Assembly: GCA_937890005.1 (NCBI GenBank)
Contig: CALBZA010000059.1
Location: forward strand, 8,371 to 72,370
Direction of reading: 5' to 3'
Length of the DNA: 64,000 nucleotides
Source: an uncultured Verrucomicrobia subdivision 3 bacterium
GTDB lineage: Bacteria; Verrucomicrobiota; Verrucomicrobiia; Limisphaerales; DASXHY01
Shown here: piece after piece, positions 1 to 9,118 of the stretch
Layout of the letters: each line of letters starts with the position of its first letter
Position numbering within the stretch: position 1 is the first letter of the stretch
Position numbers and translations under genes: made by a program
The notes under the pieces: generated by a model
What the model was told of the DNA's origin: nothing
The model's input: the letters and a program-made list of their open reading frames with translations, nothing else
The model's database searches: none

Positions 1-155
1 GATGTTCAGGCTTGTCCGTTGGCGATGCGGAATGGGCGAAAAAGGGGAAAAGGGGAAAGGGAGAAATGGGGAAAGGGGATGGGCATCAGGAGAAATTCGG
101 TGAACTGATTCAAAGATCCTATTTTCCATTGTCCGACAGTTGACAGAAGGGCGCT

Positions 156-250
156 GACCTGCGAAAGGTCTAGCTCCTTAGGCTTCCGTTCAGCTCTGCT
201 GAATATCTCGCGAAGCCACGCAGGGGGCCTGGAGGCCCCCTTCCTTTTTT
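156..250 (+). ncRNA. Candidate structured small RNA ending in a terminator
   Basis: No convincing protein is seen here. The plus strand can fold into a hairpin GACCT/AGGTC (156-170) and a stem GGCTTC/GAAGCC (181-186 with 212-217) that encloses TTCAGC/GCTGAA (189-203). A strong Rho-independent terminator follows at 223-250. The stretch AGCTCCTTA between the first two hairpins is pyrimidine-rich and could pair with a Shine-Dalgarno sequence. The 5' end is unknown and no promoter was recognised, so this could instead be the 3' UTR of a gene left of the window. Positions 1-155 hold a G/A-rich low-complexity run (about 28-90) and nothing else supported. Confidence 0.3.
223..250 (+). terminator. 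Rho-independent terminator (plus strand)
   Basis: A 7-bp GC stem, GGGGGCC/GGCCCCC, with a TGGA loop is followed directly by TTCCTTTTTT on the plus strand. The orientation does not fit moaA, which is on the minus strand and ends at 266. It therefore implies a plus-strand transcript ending here. Confidence 0.6.
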
Positions 251-265
251 CCAATGCTTGATAGC

Positions 266-1324
266 CTACCCCCCAATACAACTCATCGAACGGGACGCTG
301 GAGCGAAGTCCGGTTCACCGATCCGGTGCCGCGCCTCCTTCTGCCAGACGACACTCTTGAGCGCCTCCGCGATTTGTTCGTCGGTCTCGCCATTGCGCAG
401 ACGTGAACGGAAATCATGTTCGGTCACACTGAAAAGGCAGGTGCGAATTTTTCCGTCGGCAGTGAGCCGGATGCGATTGCAATGCCCGCAGAACGGTTCG
501 CTCACCGGCGCGATGATTCCGATTTCGCCTTTTCCGTCCGCCAACGTCCATCGTTTCGATGTGGAAGAAGGATTCGCCAATGCAGCTTCACGAACATCGA
601 ACTGGTTTCGAATCCGTTCCAGAATTTCGCGTCCGCTGACGACCATTTCCTTCTGCCAGGCACGCGCGGAATCGAGCGGCATGAATTCGATGAACCGCAT
701 GCTCAGGTTTCGTGTGCGGGCAAATTCAACCAGCGCTGGAACTTCATGATCATTCAAGCCGCGAATCACGACCGCATTCACCTTCACCGGCTCGAATCCA
801 AGCTGCTGTGCGAGCGTGATCGCATCGAGCACCTGCTGCAGTCCGTCCCGTCCGGTCATCTTCTTGAAATTTGCAGCGTCGAGCGAATCGAGACTGAAGC
901 TCACCCGTTTCAATCCCGCGCGACGCAAGGCCTCCCCCTTCTGCGGGAACAAGAACCCGTTGGTCGTCATCGCGAGATCTTCAATTCCATCGATCGATGA
1001 AAGGCGTGAGACGAGCAGCTCGAGATCGTTGCGCAACAGCGGCTCACCGCCGGTCAGGCGAATCTTCTGAATTCCCAGGCCGACCGCGATCCGCACGATG
1101 CGTTCGATCTCTTCGAAGCTGAGGATTTTGGTGCGAAGAACCCACTGTTGAACGATCGGGGCCGAGTTGGGCATTTTCGCCCAATGGCCCCGATAGAAGT
1201 TCTGCGCCGCCTCAGTTTCCGGAAGGCAGTAAAGGCAGCGGAAGTTGCAGCGATCGGTAACGCTCACCCGCAGGTCGCGCATGACGCGGCCGTGCGAATC
1301 GATGAGCGCGCCCGGAGAGGTCAT
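266..1324 (-). CDS. moaA: GTP 3',8-cyclase MoaA
   Basis: A radical SAM enzyme that rearranges GTP to 3',8-cyclo-GTP, the first step of molybdenum cofactor synthesis. At 352 residues it has the normal family length. The N-terminal [4Fe-4S]/SAM motif CNFRCLYC is at about residues 27-34, and the GGEP strand motif follows. The second iron-sulfur motif appears in the C-terminal part as FCGHCNRIRLT...CLF. The C-terminus RSMSCIGG retains the Gly-Gly tail needed for the MoaC partner reaction. The start ATG overlaps the stop of the upstream coiled-coil gene as ATGA, so the two are probably translationally coupled. No other moa gene is in the window apart from a MoaD-like protein 55 kb away. The family call is secure. 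Confidence 0.97.
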   Translation of the reverse strand: MTSPGALIDSHGRVMRDLRVSVTDRCNFRCLYCLPETEAAQNFYRGHWAKMPNSAPIVQQWVLRTKILSFEEIERIVRIAVGLGIQKIRLTGGEPLLRNDLELLVSRLSSIDGIEDLAMTTNGFLFPQKGEALRRAGLKRVSFSLDSLDAANFKKMTGRDGLQQVLDAITLAQQLGFEPVKVNAVVIRGLNDHEVPALVEFARTRNLSMRFIEFMPLDSARAWQKEMVVSGREILERIRNQFDVREAALANPSSTSKRWTLADGKGEIGIIAPVSEPFCGHCNRIRLTADGKIRTCLFSVTEHDFRSRLRNGETDEQIAEALKSVVWQKEARHRIGEPDFAPASRSMSCIGG

Positions 1325-2127
1325 TTCGGCTGGGCGGTCGAGCCTGGAGCGTTGGTGGAGAGCACGCGGACAGTGCCATCCGAACTGACTTCGACATTGA
1401 GATCGTAGTTCGGCTTCTTCTCCTTTTCCTTGTCCTTGTCCTTCTCCGCGGCTGATTTTGCGGCCAGATTCATCAATCGTTCTGCGCCCTTTTGGTTGTC
1501 AGCAGCAAACAGCCCCTTGCGAATCCATTCCAGCCGGCGGGAAATGTTCAATTCCTCCTTCAATTTGGCGACCTGCGCGCGCAGCACGACGATGTCGTTG
1601 AACTGGCGTTCCAGTTCAGCCTTCTCCGCCATGAGACGTTGAAGTTCCTTTTCGAGGAACGCCTTGTCGCCCTCGGAAGCGAGGAGTATCTTCTGCGTAT
1701 CGGCGATCTGTGCAGTGAGATTGGTGATGGAGGTGCTGAGATCGATCGCGCGTTGATCGAGCGCCTGGTTCTGCGATTCGAGTTCCTGGATTCGGGCGTC
1801 ACGTTGTGCCACCTGTTTTTCCATTTCCTCCTGCGTGGACTTGAGTGTGGCAGCGGTTTTCTGAAGGCTTGCGGTTGTTTCGGAATAAAGGTTCGTGAGG
1901 GTGAGAATCGTCTGGTTCTGTCTCTGGCGGTCGTTTTCGAGTTCAACGTTCACCTGGCGTTGTTTTTCGAGTTCCGCGGTGGTGTTGACGACCTGATTCG
2001 AAAGCGTGCCGATCGTTTGAAATGCTGTTGTGCGCTGTTCGGAAGCTGACTTTTGACTCCAGATCAGGCCTATGCACAGGCATACGCAGATCAGAATCAA
2101 AACAATGAGACCCATACGATTTTTCAT
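1321..2127 (-). CDS. Membrane-anchored coiled-coil protein, function unknown
   Basis: A protein of about 268 residues with one N-terminal membrane segment (MKNRMGLIVLILICVCLCIG). A long heptad-rich coiled coil of Q/E/K/L runs to about residue 200. A basic, Lys/Glu-rich linker (KDKDKEKEKK) and a short C-terminal segment follow. The start was set at ATG 2127, because the longer frame (to 2166) only adds a non-signal leader. The gene sits upstream of moaA and overlaps it by 4 nt. The plan (one membrane segment, coiled coil, small tail) resembles the protein at 49327-49833 next to exbD. No enzymatic motif is visible, and a structural or scaffolding role is only a guess. Confidence 0.85.
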   Translation of the reverse strand: MKNRMGLIVLILICVCLCIGLIWSQKSASEQRTTAFQTIGTLSNQVVNTTAELEKQRQVNVELENDRQRQNQTILTLTNLYSETTASLQKTAATLKSTQEEMEKQVAQRDARIQELESQNQALDQRAIDLSTSITNLTAQIADTQKILLASEGDKAFLEKELQRLMAEKAELERQFNDIVVLRAQVAKLKEELNISRRLEWIRKGLFAADNQKGAERLMNLAAKSAAEKDKDKEKEKKPNYDLNVEVSSDGTVRVLSTNAPGSTAQPK

Positions 2128-2208
2128 AGCGCTTTCAAAGATGCGGGCGCCATGCACCTTTGGCAAGCGCCTGCTTGAATTAACACGGACGACATCTACA
2201 TTGGCTCC

Positions 2209-2883
2209 ATGAAGTTGCCCCGTGAAGCGGCCGTGATGACTCTGCCGAATGTGACATTGTTCCCGCAGTCGCTTCTACCGCTGTACATCTTCGAGCCGCG
2301 TTACAGGCAGATGCTGGCCGAGACCCTTGAGTCGAACCGCATGTTCGCTGTCGCCATGCAGAAGCCGAATAACACCCGCGAAGTGCCGATGCCGGTTGCC
2401 GGCCTGGGACTGGTGCGCGTGGCCGTGGGGCATCGGGACGGAACCTCGCATCTGATTCTGCAAGGGATCGCACGTGTGGAATTGCAGCCGGCGGTGAAGT
2501 ACAAGCCGTATCGCATCCACAAAATCAAACCGCTTCAGACGCCTCCTTGCGACACGGTTGCGACCGACGCCCTGCTCGAACGCGTTCGGGAACTGCTGCA
2601 CGAACGCATCCGGCTCGGCCTGCCGTTCACCTTTCCTGTGATGCCGTCGCTGCAGCTCACCGAGCCGCCGCTTACCAACGCTCCCAGCATTTCTGCCAAG
2701 GAAATTCTTGGCTACCTGGTTTCAATCAACGAACCCGAACAGGCAGTCGATCTTGTCTCGTGCGCGGTTCTCCCGCGAGCCGAGGAACGCCAGGAGATTT
2801 TGGAAACTGTCGATGTGGAATCCCGCCTTCGCACACTGATCCGATTTCTGATCACCGAGATCAAAACGCGGAAGAAAGCGTAG
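2209..2883 (+). CDS. Lon substrate-binding (LON N-terminal) domain protein
   Basis: A stand-alone protein of 224 residues that matches the N-terminal substrate-binding domain of Lon protease. Motifs include LPNVTLFPQSLLPLYIFEPRY and the later FAVAMQKP and GLVRV strands. No AAA+ or peptidase domain is present, which is normal for this bacterial family (PF02190-only proteins). Its substrate and partner are not known; a role in protein quality control is inferred. ATG 2236 (MTLPNV) is a possible alternative start. It is transcribed divergently from the coiled-coil/moaA pair, and thiE follows 54 bp downstream on the same strand, so the two may be co-transcribed. Confidence 0.9.
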   Translation: MKLPREAAVMTLPNVTLFPQSLLPLYIFEPRYRQMLAETLESNRMFAVAMQKPNNTREVPMPVAGLGLVRVAVGHRDGTSHLILQGIARVELQPAVKYKPYRIHKIKPLQTPPCDTVATDALLERVRELLHERIRLGLPFTFPVMPSLQLTEPPLTNAPSISAKEILGYLVSINEPEQAVDLVSCAVLPRAEERQEILETVDVESRLRTLIRFLITEIKTRKKA

Positions 2884-2937
2884 TGCCTGGACAGGTTTTC
2901 TTGCGACAGCGCTTCAGATCATTGCAACTTCGCGCCA

Positions 2938-3594
2938 ATGAAACCGCTTTCTGAATGCCGCCTGTATGCGTTTGTGGACACCGCCTATCTTCACGGACGG
3001 AACCTCGCGCAACTCGCGCGCGAACTGTGCGATGGTGGCGCGGACCTGATCCAATTGCGTGCAAAGAACTCTTCACAGGAGGAAGTTCTAAAAATGGCCG
3101 AGGCAATCACTCCGGTAACGTGCGCGGCGAACGTCGGACTGGTCATCAACGATCATCTCGATGTGGCGCGGCAGGTCGGCGCGGAAATCTGCCATCTGGG
3201 GCAGGAAGATTTTTTTGATGCGGGTTTCCGCCACGTCTCGGAACTCTCCGGCAATTCGGAAACTCAATCAGTGTCTCGCGTTGCCATTGGGCTCAGCACG
3301 CACGCTCCCGAACAGGCAACGCGCGCGATCAATGCCGGCGCGGATTACATTGCGATCGGCCCGGTGTTCCCGACAGGAACAAAACCAACGGCAAAAGCCG
3401 TGACACTGGATTACGTGCGCTGGGCCGCGGAGAATGTGAAGGTGCCGTGGTTCGCCATCGGCGGAATCAACCTTTCAAACATCGACGAAGTCCTGGCTGC
3501 AGGCGCGACACGCATCTGCGTCGTGTCTGCAATCCTGAATGCGCCGGATGTCTCGAAAGCCTGTGCCGAGTTCCGCCGGAGAATTGAAGGCTGA
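2938..3594 (+). CDS. thiE: Thiamine phosphate synthase ThiE
   Basis: Joins the pyrimidine (HMP-PP) and thiazole phosphate moieties to thiamine monophosphate. The 218-residue TIM barrel has the typical family signatures: IQLRAKN near residue 40, LVINDHLDVA near 68, the ADYIAIGPVFPTGTKP phosphate-binding stretch near 140, and FAIGGI near 175. No TPP riboswitch was recognisable in the 54 bp upstream. That gap is too short for one, unless it is shared with the preceding Lon-domain gene. No other thi gene is visible. Confidence 0.95.
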   Translation: MKPLSECRLYAFVDTAYLHGRNLAQLARELCDGGADLIQLRAKNSSQEEVLKMAEAITPVTCAANVGLVINDHLDVARQVGAEICHLGQEDFFDAGFRHVSELSGNSETQSVSRVAIGLSTHAPEQATRAINAGADYIAIGPVFPTGTKPTAKAVTLDYVRWAAENVKVPWFAIGGINLSNIDEVLAAGATRICVVSAILNAPDVSKACAEFRRRIEG

Positions 3595-3643
3595 TTACGG
3601 GTCCCGCAATTCGAAGCAATCCGGCTGGCAAACTTCCGTCATT

Positions 3644-6600
3644 CTACATATTGATTCGAACCCTGTAGAACATCATCTCGTCTGCCGGCTTCGGCAGTTC
3701 AATCACGGTGGAGCTGCCGTCTGCCGTAACCGTGCGGACGGTCTGCCATTCCGCGGGTGAGAGTTGCGGTGTCGCCTCGATCGAATAGATAAGGCCGGTT
3801 TGGCTTGGCAGAGTGAATCGAAGCCCCGATTCGATTGGTTCCACAGTCAGCGATGGAACCACCAATGGCACCACGTTGATCTGTTTGGTGACAGAGACGC
3901 CATCCGGATGATCGCTGTTGTAAGCCGTGAAAGTGACGGGGTAAGTCCCAGGATTGGCCCACGTATGCGAGGGTGTGAGAGTGGAAACGTTGGTCACTGA
4001 AACTCCATCACCGAAATCCCAACCCAGCCGCGATGCTCTTCCGTCCACACTGCCGATCAAAATTCCCCACACTCCTGCAACGAGTTCAGGCCTCCATGCC
4101 ACATTCTGAAAATCCACGGAAAGCGGCCCCACAATCTCATTCTCGTAAATTTCATCGCATCCAATTGAAGGCGGAGAACGGAACGGTTCTCCATCAAGAT
4201 CCAATCCACCGCCAAGTGGCACTCCTGCCGCAAAACACGGCGAAGTGACCGCGATATGATAGTCATCCACAAACTGTGGATCGGCGACAAAGCTGCCGTT
4301 GTTCAGCGTATTGAAGTGATCACCAATGCAGCTGTTCGTGGGAAAGGCAGGGTATTGAACATCAATATCCGGACTACCGATCCACCCGCTGTTAGCCGCA
4401 ATAATAGAGTTCACCACCGCAGATTGCCAAAGCCCCGAATAATAACGGTCAACAACTCCCCGGCCAAAAAATGCGGCGCTATTCCATGTCACGGTGCAAT
4501 GGCCCATCCACTGCGGATTATACGCCCCTGCGCCGTCGGATGCCCGATTTCGAACAATGAGACTTCCGAAAACGACCGATCCAGCGATTCCACCACCACG
4601 TTCGGCAATGTTCGCCTCAATGATCGAATTCGTGATGGCACCTCCAAAGATCCCGCCGCCCTCCATAGCGGCGTTGTTGCTGATTACCTTGCACTGGACA
4701 ATTCCCGGAAACGAATCTGTGGCAGCCCAAATTCCTCCCCCAGACTGAAGCGTTTGAGTATCGCCACTGTTCCGCGTTGCGCCGCCCGTCACTGTGAACC
4801 CGCCAAGCACCGCTCCATTCGTCATCCAGACTCCGCGCACAGCCAGCGGACCGTTGGTGCTGACTGGATCGGTTGCTCCTCGGATGATCGTCTCGCGCCA
4901 GCCGTTCACACTCACGACGGTTAAAGGCTTGTCGATCGCCACACGGTTCAGCAGATCGCCATGAATGGCTTTTCCTCCGAGATCATAAACGCCATTTGCA
5001 ACCAATACGTAGTCTCCCGGATCAGCTGCATCGATGGCGTCCTGAATAGTTGCCGCCGCCGTCTGCCAGCTGACATAAGGAGCCGCTGCGGATTCGTTTC
5101 CTGCGCTGACGCATCGGACCTGCACGCGAACAACCGCACTGGTTGCCCATCCGTAAGCGTTGCCCGCAATCACACGATAGTCCCCGGCGTCCTCAGGACC
5201 GAACGCGTTGATGACAAGACCTGTTGCCTGAAGAAATTCGAAACGGCCATTCTTTGGAAGGATTTGCCCATCTTTCTCCCAATATGTTGCGAAGGGCGCC
5301 TGCCCCGCGATGTCTGTTGATAGTTGCAGCGAAAGCGGAGTTTGGATCTGAAATTTCACTGTAAGTGGAACAACGAACTTCAGTTCGGGATGCCAGGCGT
5401 CACATCCGATGGTCGCCTCGTTCCACGGCTCTCCATCAATGTCCGTGCCCACCATCGCCGAAGCCAGACCTGAGCCGCGACAGGGTGAAGTTTCGGACAA
5501 ATGCGCTGAGTCGGAGAGAATTTCAGGATCTGCCGTGATGTTGCCGGCTCCCGGAAGGAGCACGTCAGTGCAGTTGTAAATGCCTGTGCAGTCAAAAACA
5601 TTCGATGTCACTCCTGAAACTCGGTTGTTCCAAATGATGCAGTTTGTCAGAGAGGCTCCAACAACACCCGCATAGAAGCCCCCGATGTTTTCCACAACAG
5701 TGCAGTTGAGAAGCGTGCCACGATACACCGGGGAACCAGCACTCGCGTTCGAATTACTCACAACCAGACAATTGATCATCCTGCACTGATACGTCGCAGC
5801 ACCATGGTCATACGTCATGGTGTTATTGCTGATGACGCAGTTGAAAAGCTGCGAGTTCCGCGCGCCCCCACCGTCGTTTCCAACAATGCGGCTGTTCCGT
5901 GCGGCTACCTGGTAGAGACCACCGCCACCAAATTGCGCGGAGTTATTTGAAACGACGCAATCGACGACCACACTGTTAGTACTTGGACACCAGACGCCAC
6001 CCCCGTAACCGTCTGCCGGGGAGGCGCCAGTCCGGGTACTTCCATCTTTCAGCGTAAAACCACTCAGGATTGCGTTGGTTCCCATCCACACACATCGAAT
6101 GGATGCAGAACCGTTTGTTCCTGCCGGATCCTTCGCCCCTTGAATGATTGAAAATTCCGGTCCATTGACACTGTGAACCAGCAGGGCTTTGTCGATCACG
6201 ATGCGGTTTGTAGGTCCGCCGGCACTGCGACCGCCTGTCGAATGAACTCCATTGGTTACAAGAATGATCTCGCCGGGAAGCGCAGCATCGATGGCAGCCT
6301 GAAGAGAATCAGACGCCGACGCCCAATTGGTGAATGGCGGGTCGGGAGTCGCATTCGCGGGATCGACAAACCGGATTACCAACCGCGCGGTGGAGCTCGT
6401 GTTCGATCCCCACTCGTTGCTGGCAACCAGAGCGTATTCGCCTGCATCAGTTGATTTGACTCCGGCGACGACCAGATTCGTGCTCGTCACGTTCCGGAAA
6501 TGATCGTCTTCCTCCAACGGAACTCCATCCTTCAACCAGAGCAACGACTCAACGGGTTCACCGATGAACGATCCGACCGAGACGCTGAATCCCACCGGAT

Positions 6601-7570
6601 CGGACGTGAGCCGGATCACAGGACTGGACGGCACCGGCGCGGGATCCCATTCAGTACAGCCGATTGAAGGAGGCGATGCCCAGGGCTTTCCAAAAAGATC
6701 AGTTCCCATCGCGACATTGAGTCCCGCACCACGACACGGGGAGTTGGTTTGAAGATGAACTCCATCGACGAAGAGTTGCGGATTCCCCGTGATATTTCCC
6801 GAGCCGCTCGCCCCGCCCGTGGTGCAGCAGTTGTACATTTGAACTCCTCCAAAAAAATTAGCAGAGGCGTTGAAATAGATGATGGAATTGGTGGCCAGGG
6901 CAAGTCCTGGACCGCTCGCGGCAATACCATACAACCCATTGCTGACCACGGTGCAGTTGATCAGCGTTGCGTCATACGCTCCGGAGCCGCCGCTTCCTGA
7001 CGCGGCATTGCTTGAAATAAGGCTGTTCCAGATGGTCCCCCGATACACGCCACCCCCAAACATCGCCCTGTTGGTCGCGATGATGCAGTTCGCAATAACT
7101 GAATTGGAAGACGAACACCAGGCGCCTCCACCACGAACGAGAGTAAACGTGTCCCCAACGTTTCGCGTGGCGCCGTTCATCAACGTGAAGCCAATCAACG
7201 CCGCGTCATTCGTCAGCCAGGCGCAACGCACCGCTCCCGGTCCAACTGCTGGCCCGGCTCCTAAAATCGTTGTGAACTGCGGTCCGTTGACACTTCGCAC
7301 GGTGATGGCCTTGTCGATTGCAATGCGATTCGTCAGGTCGCCCGCCATCACTTTGCCGCCCGTGGAATAAACACCGTTGGTCACCCACACCGTGTCTCCA
7401 TCAAGGCTGGCGTCTATGGCGTCCTGAATATTGGTCGCGGCAGTCTCCCAGGTTTCAAAAGGCGGCAGATGCTGGCCCAACCGCGAAACAAATCGATCCA
7501 CCGCGGACGAAGGCAACGAGCTGATGGTGATTCCGGCGATCAACAACGCGACGTTCAGATACAGCTTCAT
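3644..7570 (-). CDS. Large secreted beta-helix / Ig-like / PKD protein
   Basis: A 1308-residue exported protein. The start was set at ATG 7570 because it gives a clean signal peptide (MKLYLNVALLIAGITISSLP). Three homologous right-handed parallel beta-helix modules follow, at about residues 25-312, 400-715 and 800-1140. Each opens with (T)NIQDAIDAxxxGD-VxVTNGVYxxGGK and repeats NCxxxxN rungs. Ig-like domains with DAGEY signatures separate modules 1/2 and 2/3. A PKD-like domain (WDFGDG...PSHTWANPGTYPVTFTAYN) lies near 1147-1232, followed by a small C-terminal beta domain. Such proteins are typical of Verrucomicrobia and Planctomycetes. A polysaccharide-binding or lyase-like surface role is inferred, but no catalytic residues were identified. 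Confidence 0.93.
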   Translation of the reverse strand: MKLYLNVALLIAGITISSLPSSAVDRFVSRLGQHLPPFETWETAATNIQDAIDASLDGDTVWVTNGVYSTGGKVMAGDLTNRIAIDKAITVRSVNGPQFTTILGAGPAVGPGAVRCAWLTNDAALIGFTLMNGATRNVGDTFTLVRGGGAWCSSSNSVIANCIIATNRAMFGGGVYRGTIWNSLISSNAASGSGGSGAYDATLINCTVVSNGLYGIAASGPGLALATNSIIYFNASANFFGGVQMYNCCTTGGASGSGNITGNPQLFVDGVHLQTNSPCRGAGLNVAMGTDLFGKPWASPPSIGCTEWDPAPVPSSPVIRLTSDPVGFSVSVGSFIGEPVESLLWLKDGVPLEEDDHFRNVTSTNLVVAGVKSTDAGEYALVASNEWGSNTSSTARLVIRFVDPANATPDPPFTNWASASDSLQAAIDAALPGEIILVTNGVHSTGGRSAGGPTNRIVIDKALLVHSVNGPEFSIIQGAKDPAGTNGSASIRCVWMGTNAILSGFTLKDGSTRTGASPADGYGGGVWCPSTNSVVVDCVVSNNSAQFGGGGLYQVAARNSRIVGNDGGGARNSQLFNCVISNNTMTYDHGAATYQCRMINCLVVSNSNASAGSPVYRGTLLNCTVVENIGGFYAGVVGASLTNCIIWNNRVSGVTSNVFDCTGIYNCTDVLLPGAGNITADPEILSDSAHLSETSPCRGSGLASAMVGTDIDGEPWNEATIGCDAWHPELKFVVPLTVKFQIQTPLSLQLSTDIAGQAPFATYWEKDGQILPKNGRFEFLQATGLVINAFGPEDAGDYRVIAGNAYGWATSAVVRVQVRCVSAGNESAAAPYVSWQTAAATIQDAIDAADPGDYVLVANGVYDLGGKAIHGDLLNRVAIDKPLTVVSVNGWRETIIRGATDPVSTNGPLAVRGVWMTNGAVLGGFTVTGGATRNSGDTQTLQSGGGIWAATDSFPGIVQCKVISNNAAMEGGGIFGGAITNSIIEANIAERGGGIAGSVVFGSLIVRNRASDGAGAYNPQWMGHCTVTWNSAAFFGRGVVDRYYSGLWQSAVVNSIIAANSGWIGSPDIDVQYPAFPTNSCIGDHFNTLNNGSFVADPQFVDDYHIAVTSPCFAAGVPLGGGLDLDGEPFRSPPSIGCDEIYENEIVGPLSVDFQNVAWRPELVAGVWGILIGSVDGRASRLGWDFGDGVSVTNVSTLTPSHTWANPGTYPVTFTAYNSDHPDGVSVTKQINVVPLVVPSLTVEPIESGLRFTLPSQTGLIYSIEATPQLSPAEWQTVRTVTADGSSTVIELPKPADEMMFYRVRINM

Positions 7571-7773
7571 AATTGAGGTTGGGGAAAAACTCCCTTCGGC
7601 CCGTTTTATAAAAAATGGTCCCCGATCGATCAAGCCTTCAAAAGGACTCCAAAAGGATTCCTGTAACACACGGAGGAGCATTTTATCGTTCAGAGCGGTT
7701 TTGGAAAAACTGTAGAAGGCGGACGTCCTCCCCATGGTTTCGCCTCGTTACCTCGGCGGCTACGAAATTTCCC

Positions 7774-7867
7774 GGAGCGCGACTGTGTGCTTCAGCACCA
7801 GTCGCAGCAACCTCATGCTGGCAGAACCCGCATGGCTGCGGCTGGTCGGCCGACACAGCCGCGCTCC
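7774..7867. repeat. 94-bp inverted-repeat element in the cysE/beta-helix gap
   Basis: The 453-bp gap 7571-8023 has no supported gene. It holds an element bounded by 15-bp inverted ends (GGAGCGCGACTGTGT at 7774-7788 and ACACAGCCGCGCTCC at 7853-7867, 14 of 15 paired). Inner complementary stretches around ACCAG..CGCA make a long nested hairpin. It has no ORF and no terminator-like T-run. It looks like a REP/MITE-type dispersed element, but a second copy is not present in this window. Confidence 0.55.
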
Positions 7868-8023
7868 AGGCGATCGCATGTGGAATCTGAACTTTGAACT
7901 ACCTGCTCAATTCCTGTGGTCTGCGCGGAAACTGTTCAGACTGAAGAAACCTTGTAAAAGTGCGCTCTGATCGAGCCGACCGGCACTCGAAGATGCCCGA
8001 CCTCTCGCCCCACCACACATCGT

Positions 8024-8941
8024 TCAAATCTGAAAATCCAGGACGGCCTTCTTTTCCGCCTTGTTCAAAACCCGCATGTCGAGGCCGTCGTAGATCACCA
8101 GCGAGTTCGGCGCGACGCTGTCCATGATGAACACGTTCCCGCCAATCGTGCTGTGCGCGCCAATGATCGTTTCGCCCCCAAGAATCGTTGCGCCAGGGTA
8201 GATGGTCACATGATCTTCAATCGTCGGATGCCGCTTGTGACCACGGAGTTGTTGACCGCCCGCCGTGCTGCGCGCGCCGATCGTGACGCCGTGATACATC
8301 TTCACGTGATTTCCGATCACAGCCGTTTCACCCACGACCGTTCCCGTGCCGTGATCGACGAAGAAATGCGAACCGATCTTCGCGCCAGGGTGAATGTCCA
8401 TTCCCGTTCGCGCATGCGCCCATTCGGTCATGATGCGCGGAATCAACGCCACGTTCTTGGAATACAGCTCGTGCGCGAGGCGTTGGACGGCGATCGCTTC
8501 AATGAACGGATACGCCACGATGATTTCCTCGCGGCTCAATGCCGCCGGATCGCCGCTGTATGCCGCCTCGACATCGGTCTGCAGCATTTCACGGATGCGC
8601 GGAAGGCTGTCGAGAAACTCCATCGTCAGGCTGTGTGCCAGCTTTCGAAGATTCGTCTTGGGCGCGTCTGGCGGCGGCGCGTATTCCAGACTTTTGTAAA
8701 CTTCGTCCTCCAACGCTCCGAGCACCGTGTCCAAGAGCAGAGCGGTCTCAACTTTGATCTCCGAGGAATGAATCAGTTTCTCGTCGAAAAAACCGGGAAA
8801 CAGCAGCCGAAGCAGATCGATCGTGATGACGGTGATCGCGCGCTTCGACGGAAGGTTCTTGCCATCCAGATGGTTGATGCCGCCGGACCGGGCGTATGAT
8901 GCGATCAGGCGATCGGTCAGATGAGTGACGGTAAGCTGCAC
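8024..8941 (-). CDS. cysE: Serine O-acetyltransferase (CysE/EpsC type)
   Basis: Acetylates L-serine with acetyl-CoA, the first committed step of cysteine synthesis. The 305-residue protein has the N-terminal alpha-helical domain (to about 180). The left-handed beta-helix of hexapeptide repeats follows, containing DIHPGAKIG, FVDHGTGTVVGETAVIG and HPTIEDHVTIYPGATILGG; the DHGTG His/Asp region is the active site. It starts with GTG at 8941. It is transcribed towards the beta-helix gene but separated from it by 453 bp with a repeat, so co-transcription is unlikely. The longer N-terminal domain fits the EpsC/plant-like SAT group rather than E. coli CysE. Confidence 0.95.
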   Translation of the reverse strand: MQLTVTHLTDRLIASYARSGGINHLDGKNLPSKRAITVITIDLLRLLFPGFFDEKLIHSSEIKVETALLLDTVLGALEDEVYKSLEYAPPPDAPKTNLRKLAHSLTMEFLDSLPRIREMLQTDVEAAYSGDPAALSREEIIVAYPFIEAIAVQRLAHELYSKNVALIPRIMTEWAHARTGMDIHPGAKIGSHFFVDHGTGTVVGETAVIGNHVKMYHGVTIGARSTAGGQQLRGHKRHPTIEDHVTIYPGATILGGETIIGAHSTIGGNVFIMDSVAPNSLVIYDGLDMRVLNKAEKKAVLDFQI

Positions 8942-9118
8942 GGGCGCAGTATTCAGCAGGGTATTCTGAAACGCAAGTCGGCCTCGGACGACCGAACCGC
9001 AGCAAACGCCTGTCCTGAATTATCGTTATCCCGACTCGCGTTTTCTGGACAGTGCAGCACAGGCGCCGATTTCTCTCCCCGAAATCACGGAAACTTACCA
9101 TGGCATATCCAGTGCTTA

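Noticed and set aside
6..281. 91-residue minus-strand ORF overlapping the end of moaA
   Set aside because: It runs through low-complexity and hairpin DNA, has no family-like features, and moaA is complete without it.
2884..2937. TPP riboswitch before thiE, and Moco riboswitch before moaA
   Set aside because: The gaps are too short or lack the conserved cores.
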